Below, in pieces: positions 60,301-64,000 of a stretch of DNA of 64,000 nucleotides. Source of the stretch: Membranipora membranacea. Its lineage: Eukaryota > Bryozoa > Gymnolaemata > Cheilostomatida > Membraniporidae. Every line of letters starts with the position of its first letter. The first letter of the stretch is position 1. The DNA lies in contig OU612072.1 in NCBI GenBank assembly GCA_914767715.1, forward strand, positions 16,242,001 to 16,306,000, given 5' to 3'. The notes under the pieces were generated by a model, which had not been told where the DNA came from, ran no database searches, and was given only the letters and a program-made list of their open reading frames with translations. The position numbers and the translations under genes are program-made.

Positions 60301-62794
60301 TACTACCCAGATCATATATATACCATCCAACCTACAGATATAACAACAGTTGTCTCAAACTCCTTGGTTAGATCAAGTTTAGTCAGTATCATATATAGAG
60401 CATTATGTTCCAGGTAGGAATACGTTTTTATCAGCTAGGTGCCGCACAACTCATTTTTAAACAGTTTCATACCTTTTAGTATCAGACTCTTTAATGACCA
60501 CACGTTCTCACAGTTGCCATAATTTTGCTTCATCATTGATGATACGCATTAAAACAAACAATCTATCTCAGAAAGAATATAAAAAGAAAGGCAAGGAAGC
60601 AAGGAGTCAAAACCTAACAGTAAAGATATGAAGAGTCTCTGAAAGTCCCAATATACTCGCTGTCACCAAACAGGCTCACTTTTGATTTGATGCGTTCAGT
60701 TCATGCGCTCTTTACTGAATGATAAATGAAGCTTGAGGTTGGAAAATAAAATTCTTTCTCTTAGCAGGAGTTGTCCTATCAGGGATCAACTTTTTTTAGG
60801 GAGGACAACTCGAATTTCAGCTCAAAAATATCTGAGTAATCTAGATGATTTTCTATAGTCAATAGTCAATGAGCTTGTAGCAATCTTTTGAATGTGGTTG
60901 AATAATAGGGAGCAGTTCATCTGAGAGTGTGACCATGTAGGGTTGTTTATGCCAAGTCATTGCGCATTTTTACTGCAATATCCCTTGCTTGTTATGTTTG
61001 GATTTAAACACTCCAGGGTTGCAAGCCAAATAATGTTGTATTCTGAGAGAAAACTCCAGTTTACGGTATGATAATAGCCAAACTTATAATTATAATACAC
61101 AATAGTTGCCTCAAATTCTGCTAGTATGGTACAGAGTTCACTTCAACAGGAGACATGAGACTATAGTCGATGGTAACCCGCATCAAAATCCTGCTTGTAT
61201 TCCAAGAAGTAATTTTTCTTCAATCACATCAAATATTTTTGTCGATTTAAATTGTACATGAAAATGCCTCTTACTCTGCAATTTGATTGTGCACAAATGT
61301 CACATTTGTGTTTTGTTTTTATAAAAAATGTTGTGTAAGTTTTCAGATTATGGGGAATGATGGGTGAGTTGGTAAGAACGCTTGAGCTGTAACAGGCAAG
61401 TTTTGAATGTCCTTTGTTCAAATGGAGCTCTGTGTCCCAGGTCCGCCTGGACCTGCCTGCAAACTGAGAGCAATGGCAATCATTATTTCTCAGTCCTCAG
61501 ACGGAAACAGAACATGTGATTCCCACCACCATTGTTATGTCAAAGGTGAAATTACCTGCAGGTTTTCTGACGGCAGATTACAGTATTGTATTATAGCATG
61601 ATATCTCGACAGACTAGGGTGTTCCATAGGCATATCGCACTGAGGCAGACGCCCGACTACCCAAAAGGGTTTGGTACTCAGTTTAATGTTGTTGACGGGA
61701 ACTCCATTCTTAATAACCTCAAGTGAGTAACCTAGTGTACATAGACCGCTCCATGAAGGCTCTGAAAAGTAAATAAGCTAATAAATCATGTAAAATATCA
61801 TAAAGTTCCCGCACTTGCCAGCACATTACTTCATTTGCTCATAGCCTGGTAGATGCAGACCTGCTTAGCAGTTTGTTACATGGAGAAACTTAGTGTTCAA
61901 ACTTTCCCTTGGTTGCTGTTTTAAGCCTTCCATAAAGAAACAGGAGTGTGATACTATAAACTCAGGCAAATTTCCAGCAGAAGGAAGGTTTTTTTGTTGG
62001 ATTACCCACTTCTGACCATTCTGACACTCGCTTATTAGGCAACAACCAAACATACGATGAAATAGGAAGTTGCTTCAAAATGTCGAGAAAACCTGATATG
62101 GCATGTCTCTTTTTGTGAACTAGGCAAACAGCTGTGAAAACTGCCCCTCTCTTATATATTAGATTGCCAATAATTATATCCCCAAAACAATTAAACCCAT
62201 ACAAACAAGTAAAAACCGCACTCAACCTTTATAGGGTAGCGGCGGTGCAGGCTTGAGCTTCTCTGCTGGCGATTTTATTGGGACACTTTTCTTCACATCA
62301 GAGTCGGTTGAGTCCTTGTGTATTTTCTCACTACCATCACTCACATCTTTGGTCGGTTTTTCCGGTACTGATTTATCTGTGTCAATCTTAGGCTGAATCT
62401 TAGCAGGGAGTTTGAATGCAGTAGGCTCTTTGAACTCCTTGTCAAAATCTGCTAATTACATTATGTCAACAATATAAACAATACAAACAAGTGAAGGCAG
62501 ATTCTCTGTGGCTGTATGCATGGCCATGTTAAAAATCTTCTTTGCAACTTTACCTTGGAAATCCTATTAGGTCATTTCGATCAAATTTGGCCTATGTTAC
62601 CTGCTAACACTGGTAATTCCAGAACAAAGAATTGTGGGATTGTTTGAATTGATCAAGTCATTACATTGTTGAAATCTAGTCAAGAGGCCTAATTGATCAT
62701 TGGATAAGACCTTAGGGACACAATAGTGCCAGTTTCAATCATATCTACCTTTTGTTTCACCCTCATCAGCTTTGCTGTTCTCACTGACATCCAT
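33349..62794 (-). CDS. SLC4A1AP: Kanadaptin (SLC4A1AP), FHA-domain protein, complete
   Basis: 13 exons on the minus strand, 5' to 3': 62794-62749, 62451-62227, 61761-61556, 60331-60191, 59922-59754, 58952-58766, 39928-39786, 36593-36418, 35944-35875, 35471-35391, 35050-34864, 34510-34074, 33398-33349. The total is 2118 nt, 705 residues, with all phases consistent; animal relatives are usually somewhat longer. Family marks: PPLPYKEPSWSG (about 82-96); FHA domain (about 97-206) with Gly127-Arg128, Ser142-Arg143, His145 and DLGSTHGT (166-173); GCSWGMG before an acidic stretch; a dsRNA-binding-like segment in exon 7 ([15 protein letters not shown]); [14 protein letters not shown] (about 387-400); Lys-rich disordered C-terminus; terminal [16 protein letters not shown]. 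Kanadaptin is a mainly nuclear protein first reported as an anion-exchanger partner; its molecular role is poorly defined. Intron 6 (18.8 kb) contains five Ly6 genes on the other strand; intron 7 is mostly a 27-bp array. Confidence 0.96.
35235..35390. repeat. Possible fragment of family E
   Basis: GATGGTACTCGGGC and GATAGAGATACACATGCGATA then GATCAGACTATAACACC recall the right half of the family E elements. It lies in intron 10 of SLC4A1AP. The match is partial. Confidence 0.4.
37183..39785 (-). repeat. 27-bp minisatellite, about 96 units, copied from the SLC4A1AP exon 7 splice donor
   Basis: The unit on the minus strand is GTCAGTAACTCAGAC followed by AGGCTAAACATG. The last bases of exon 7 read CTCAGACAGGCTAAGCATG and then the donor GTCAGTAAGTC, so each unit repeats the exon end and the donor. 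Variation is limited to a few positions. By eye, about eighteen units carry GTAAGTAAC (a stronger donor), about eight carry ATATGGTTAGT, several have AAG for AAC, and four have a diagnostic TAA-to-TAATCATG change. It fills about 2.6 kb of the 3.2-kb intron 7. Because 27 is a multiple of three, one frame on each strand stays open throughout (MVSNSDRLN minus, MFSLSELLT plus); I do not regard these as genes. Confidence 0.97.
39985..40305 (+). repeat. Family D ends plus a 160-base block, first copy
   Basis: AAGTTTGATCCAATTTGCCC appears at about 39989 and again at about 40195. Between them is a block with TTTATTACTGTGTATAAGTA, AAATTTACTAAGA and CAAACTCTATCAGTTAGAGC that recurs at 41176-41405. The right end (GCAGGCGAATTGGATCATAC) is inverted relative to the left. 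It lies upstream of Ly6 gene A. Confidence 0.7.
40819..42809 (+). CDS. Ly6/uPAR three-finger protein A, probably GPI-anchored
   Basis: Exons 40819-40846, 41677-41877, 42340-42438 and 42712-42809; all introns are phase 1; 141 residues. The signal peptide ([14 protein letters not shown]) is split by intron 1. The mature part starts CYQC and has ten Cys in LU-domain order: CYQC, DDC, ESC, KSC, LCG, SGC, EIC-E-C, and the closing CN (ACNKAS). The C-terminus has a hydrophobic run ([13 protein letters not shown]) after small residues, as for GPI attachment, ending SRD. LU-domain proteins act at the cell surface or are secreted, often as partners or modulators of receptors and channels; the partner here is unknown. 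It has the longest exon 2 of the cluster, with an Asp/Ser-rich insertion (AEASNDSDD). AATAAA at about 43219 may end it. Confidence 0.88.
40947..41405 (+). repeat. Family D element and second copy of the flanking block
   Basis: 40947-41093 is a family D element (GATCAAGATTGATCCAATCG ... GCAAATGGTCCAAACTTGG). 41176-41405 repeats the block of 40021-40180 (TTTATTGCTGTGTACAAGTG, AAATTTACTAAGATTCAAAT, CAAACTCATCAGTTAAAGCC, GTCTTTTAGCCTTACAC) with an extra insertion of about 60 bases. Both lie in intron 1 of Ly6 gene A. Confidence 0.7.
41896..42050 (+). repeat. Intronic block shared between Ly6 genes A and E (copy in A)
   Basis: TCACATGACTTGTCACAACG, AGTCTGATGAAAGTATTGAC, AGCTTTCATGGTAGCGATAA, CTTGAGCTATTCCACAAACT and CATGAATTTCCA match 56222-56380 with modest divergence. 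Both lie in intron 2 of their Ly6 gene. Confidence 0.8.
44032..45550 (+). CDS. Ly6/uPAR three-finger protein B, probably GPI-anchored
   Basis: Exons 44032-44098, 44529-44699, 44939-45028 and 45384-45550; phase-1 introns; 164 residues. Signal peptide [23 protein letters not shown] domain with ten Cys: CYEC, SDC, VSC, KIC, SCG, DSC, RCTC and GCN. After the domain it has the longest tail of the cluster, with a Thr/Pro-rich stalk ([11 protein letters not shown], likely O-glycosylated) and a hydrophobic end ([13 protein letters not shown]). The exon 2 donor (CAG|GTTTGT) is weak but is the only one that keeps both phase and Cys order. Between exons 1 and 2 lies a hairpin (44345-44395). Confidence 0.86.
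44345..44395. repeat. Small hairpin in Ly6 B intron 1
   Basis: TCACACAGCCACTTTG and CAAGGTGGCTGTGTGA are near-perfect complements around a very short loop. Confidence 0.75.
46325..48478 (+). CDS. Ly6/uPAR three-finger protein C, probably GPI-anchored
   Basis: Exons 46325-46358, 47152-47313, 47742-47834 and 48339-48478; phase-1 introns; 142 residues. The signal peptide spans intron 1 ([11 protein letters not shown], then [10 protein letters not shown]). LU domain: CYQC, TDC, GVC, TTC, SCG, DDC, ICKC and KCN. The tail has a Pro/Thr stretch ([11 protein letters not shown]) and a hydrophobic end ([12 protein letters not shown]). It shares SMIIRSCG at the start of exon 3 with gene D, marking these two as the closest pair. 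AATAAA at 48600-48605 is a good polyadenylation signal. The 128-codon ORF at 46795-47181 lies in its first intron and is not supported. Confidence 0.88.
47331..47440 (+). mobile_element. 5'-truncated SINE body in Ly6 C intron 2
   Basis: GGCCTGCCTGCAAACTGAGA, then TTATTTCTCAGTCTTCGGAC and AGAAACAGA match the body of the SINE at 61345-61540. No tRNA head remains. It starts about 18 bases after the exon 2 donor. Confidence 0.75.
48479..49732. other. Spacer between Ly6 C and D
   Basis: Holds the 3' UTR and polyadenylation signal of gene C; otherwise I see nothing beyond AT-rich unique sequence. Confidence 0.5.
49733..51856 (+). CDS. Ly6/uPAR three-finger protein D, probably GPI-anchored
   Basis: Exons 49733-49790, 50247-50405, 50892-50984 and 51774-51856; phase-1 introns; 130 residues. 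Signal peptide: [16 protein letters not shown] after a short polar start (MLDKPSV). LU domain: CYTC, HDC, SEC, TTC, SCG, DKC, ICVC and GCN. The hydrophobic end ([13 protein letters not shown]) follows the last Cys closely. Exon 3 opens SMIIRSCG, as in gene C. The acceptor of exon 2 reads TTTTAGCAG, so a shift by one codon is possible. AATAAA at 52258-52263 fits its 3' end. Confidence 0.88.
50985..51080 (+). repeat. (GTATGT/GTATAT)n simple repeat after Ly6 D exon 3
   Basis: Irregular copies of TATGTATGTGTATATTG start exactly at the exon 3 donor (GTAAGTAATTGTATGTATG) and run about 90 bases. Confidence 0.85.
51857..53555. other. Spacer downstream of Ly6 D
   Basis: 3' UTR of gene D up to about 52280; beyond it no supported exon. 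The 114-codon plus ORF at 52893-53237 shows no family features. Confidence 0.5.
53556..53640 (+). repeat. TTCGTCCC subrepeat block, left
   Basis: Five irregular copies of GTTCGTCCCTGTTT or TTCGTCCCTT in about 80 bases. The reverse complement of the same motif forms a block at 54757-54842, so the two bracket a 1.3-kb stretch. Confidence 0.75.
53838..53956. mobile_element. Perfect foldback flanked by 13-base direct repeats
   Basis: CCCTGTTCACACGGCCAC ... GGTTTTGTTGG and CCAACAAAACC ... GTGGCCGTGTGAACAGG are almost exact inverted arms meeting at TGCC. ACTACCAATGTCA stands directly outside on both sides (53838-53850 and 53944-53956), like a target-site duplication. Confidence 0.8.
54178..54566 (-). 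pseudogene. Fragment of a non-LTR retrotransposon reverse transcriptase, C-terminal part
   Basis: On the minus strand, two overlapping frames give first [20 protein letters not shown] (54566-54366) and then [20 protein letters not shown] and [20 protein letters not shown] (54384-54178). These match the well-known end of RT domains of jockey/CR1-like elements (a plan of the type LG-F-IKR, LE-VQ-RAARF, L-W-TLEERR). The frame changes between the two parts and no upstream polymerase region remains, so it is dead. Confidence 0.8.
54757..54842 (-). repeat. TTCGTCCC subrepeat block, right (inverted)
   Basis: GGGACGAACTGAG, GGGACGAAACAAAAATG, GGGACGAAACAATAG and GGGACGAAACGAAT are reverse complements of the block at 53556-53640. 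Confidence 0.75.
55327..57445 (+). CDS. Ly6/uPAR three-finger protein E, probably GPI-anchored
   Basis: Exons 55327-55381, 55839-55991, 56764-56859 and 57357-57445; phase-1 introns; 130 residues. The signal peptide spans intron 1 ([10 protein letters not shown], then ALLLMTADG). LU domain: CYNC, STC, IEC, QIC, TCG, DIC, VCRC and GCN; an N-glycosylation motif (NCT) lies in the first loop. Hydrophobic end [13 protein letters not shown] then RW. ORFs covering 55670-56047 and 56260-56442 extend into introns and are not the true frame ends. Intron 2 holds a block also found in intron 2 of gene A. Confidence 0.88.
56222..56380 (+). repeat. Intronic block shared between Ly6 genes A and E (copy in E)
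   Basis: TCACATGACTTGTCACAACG, AGTCTGATGAAAGTAATGGC, AGCTTTCATGGTAGCGATAA and CTTGAGCTATTCTACAAACT. It matches 41896-42050 in order and orientation. Confidence 0.8.
57446..58765. other. Remainder of SLC4A1AP intron 6 downstream of Ly6 E
   Basis: A family E element (57605-57805) and otherwise AT-rich sequence with no supported exon. Confidence 0.5.
57605..57805 (-). mobile_element. MITE-like family E, inverted copy
   Basis: ATACTCTCTGATCGATAGAG, CATGAGTACCATCACATGG, CAATTTTATTAATAGAGGGG and GTGTAGTCAGTGTG are the reverse complement of the copies at 31190 and 59508. Confidence 0.8.
59508..59730 (+). mobile_element. MITE-like family E, best-preserved copy, in SLC4A1AP intron 5
   Basis: CACTGACATCGAGACTACAC, TTCTGATCGTTAGAGTCAAT, CCCGCCCTTAATAAGTAAAA, GATGGTACTCATGCTAAGTG and CTATCGATCAGAGATATACA, closing with GTGATCAGTGTC. 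The ends are weakly inverted (CACTGA ... TCAGTG). It inserted about 25 bases from the donor of exon 5. Confidence 0.82.
60011..60107. mobile_element. Short foldback MITE, family F, copy 3, in SLC4A1AP intron 4
   Basis: TGTGTCAGGATAGCTGGTAG, TAGCATTTCATTATCAACAA and ATGGGATGCTTCTAGC then ATCTATCCCAGCGCA. It matches the copies at 12772 and 28143. Confidence 0.8.
61345..61555 (+). mobile_element. tRNA-derived SINE, family 2, ending at SLC4A1AP exon 3
   Basis: Head GATGGGTGAGTTGGTAAGAA (A box) and TTTGTTCAAATGG (B box). Body CCCAGGTCCGCCTGG, ACCTGCCTGCAAACTGAGAG, ATTATTTCTCAGTCCTCAGA and CGGAAACAGAACA. The body shares CCAGGT...ACCTGCCTGCAAAC with family 1 although the head differs. The right part runs up to the donor side of exon 3 on the other strand. 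Confidence 0.75.
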
Positions 62795-64000
62795 AACCGG
62801 GTTAGTTGGATAAGCTTTCTAGTGTGAACTGTCCTCTCAAACCCTGAAATCAGAGGAGAAAGGGTGTGCAATACAAAACAACAAGGCGATCTATGTGATA
62901 AATGTGCCTATCTAGACAAGCCTTGGAGGACGGACCGCTTGAGATGAATCAGAGATCATATTATGTAGCCTATATTGTGAGAGAGAAAAATTTTTCCTTA
63001 GCTTCGGCTGTAGTGTTTGTTTGTAGTGTATCGATGAAGGAGAGGGAGTTCATTGATTGAATTGATTTTATTAATTAATATTATACTTTATTTATATATA
63101 TATATGTAATGTAAGTAACAAATTCAAGTTGATTTCTCAGACAGGTCTCTACAAGAGATGATACCTTTTGAATATGATGCAGTGACACTTCTTCTGTATA
63201 AATAAGATAACCTCCCTTTTCCCCAAACTTTGAATTTACTGCCTATCTGTCTGTGGTGGGAAAATAGTTGTAAGTTGAAATTTATGATAAAAGATATTAC
63301 TTGAAAAGCTACAATAACAGACATACTAATACCAATATTTTCACCTGATGAATAAAGTTTAAGTGTCTGTGAGGTCAATAACGCAAGGCAGGACAACTCT
63401 TGTTTATATTATATACTCACTTATTCTTATTCTCTTGCAGAGGGATCTTGTCCCCAAATCTATTCTATGATTTATCACTGAAAGTGGATAGTTTTCTTCA
63501 TTACACACTGAGATACTTCACCATTTTTGAACTGAGTATCGCGCAGTGTAAGATATAGAAAAAGCCATTCCGACAGGGTGGTTACAGAATTATGTTAGCT
63601 TAGAAATGGTATCCGAGCATTGCAAATCCCTTCTTGACGGAAATAATATTATATGAGCCCCTATATCTATCAGTGCAACTGTGCAGGTCTTGAGAGTCCT
63701 TAGATGCAGTGGATGCTGCTCCAGTGTGTGGGGCTTGAATCAGGGCCTGCCGTGTGCTCGTTCCTGCGCACTCATTCTCCAGCTTGCTAGAGCCTGCAGC
63801 TTGGTAGACACCTGAACTTTGTACAACATCATTCATATGCTAACTTCTTTACCACTTAATTTATCACCTGATATCATCCTTCTTTCACACTTCGCATCTG
63901 TACCCACTTTTCGGTGATACTTGGTAGAAGTGAAAGAGACTGTGACACCATAATGGCCCCATTAAGCTGAACTCTAACAAGTTGTTGCTGGTAGAATGTG
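62795..64000. other. Upstream region of SLC4A1AP
   Basis: Expected to hold the SLC4A1AP promoter; I see no clear TATA or CCAAT element. There is an AT-rich simple stretch near 63060-63110. Minus ORFs at 63124-63396 and 63600-63836 lack recognisable features; the second (78 codons) has no good donor, so it is not called. Confidence 0.45.

Noticed and set aside
63600-63836. 78-codon minus-strand ORF as an upstream exon
   Set aside because: Composition is plausible but no convincing donor or partner exon was found; it could belong to a gene outside the window.

Overview
The window is nuclear DNA from a non-vertebrate animal. Genes are split into many short exons with GT-AG introns of a few hundred bases, the DNA is AT-rich, and spacers and introns are full of short foldback elements (MITE-like) and tRNA-derived SINEs. 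The conserved genes are clear animal orthologues with slow-evolving sequence. I cannot name the phylum from the sequence alone. Gene models below were assembled by hand from splice sites and codon phase. Family names rest on recalled protein families, not on a search.

Layout. (1) 385-1786 (+): last three exons of ZC3H14, a nuclear poly(A)-binding CCCH zinc-finger protein; its 5' part lies outside the window. (2) 3308-4874 (+): a two-exon model for a small single-pass membrane protein. (3) 5156-8051 (+): a four-exon model for an unrecognised protein with a Cys-rich start, a basic linker and about twelve 14-residue repeats. (4) 8052-15986: a gene-poor spacer with MITEs, a SINE and foldbacks. 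(5) 15987-32706 (+): complete NEMF (Rqc2/Tae2 orthologue) in 26 exons, 1132 residues, with all phases consistent. (6) 33349-62794 (-): complete SLC4A1AP (kanadaptin) in 13 exons, 705 residues, convergent with NEMF. (7) 40819-57445 (+): five Ly6/uPAR (three-finger) genes, four exons each, nested on the opposite strand inside the 18.8-kb intron 6 of SLC4A1AP. (8) 62795-64000: upstream of SLC4A1AP, nothing recognised.

The most unusual object is a 27-bp tandem array of about 96 copies (37183-39785) that fills four fifths of SLC4A1AP intron 7. It abuts the 3' end of exon 7, and its unit is a copy of the exon 7/intron 7 junction. The intron is therefore largely an array of 5' splice-site copies, many improved to consensus GTAAGT, with higher-order duplication at 1026 bp. 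Read from the exon 7 frame, every unit carries a stop codon, so only the first donor preserves the protein.

The genes serve general functions: poly(A) RNA binding (ZC3H14), ribosome quality control (NEMF), a nuclear FHA protein (kanadaptin), and probably secreted or GPI-anchored cell-surface proteins (Ly6 cluster). I see no operon-like relation among them; the notable relations are convergence (NEMF/SLC4A1AP) and nesting (Ly6 in SLC4A1AP).
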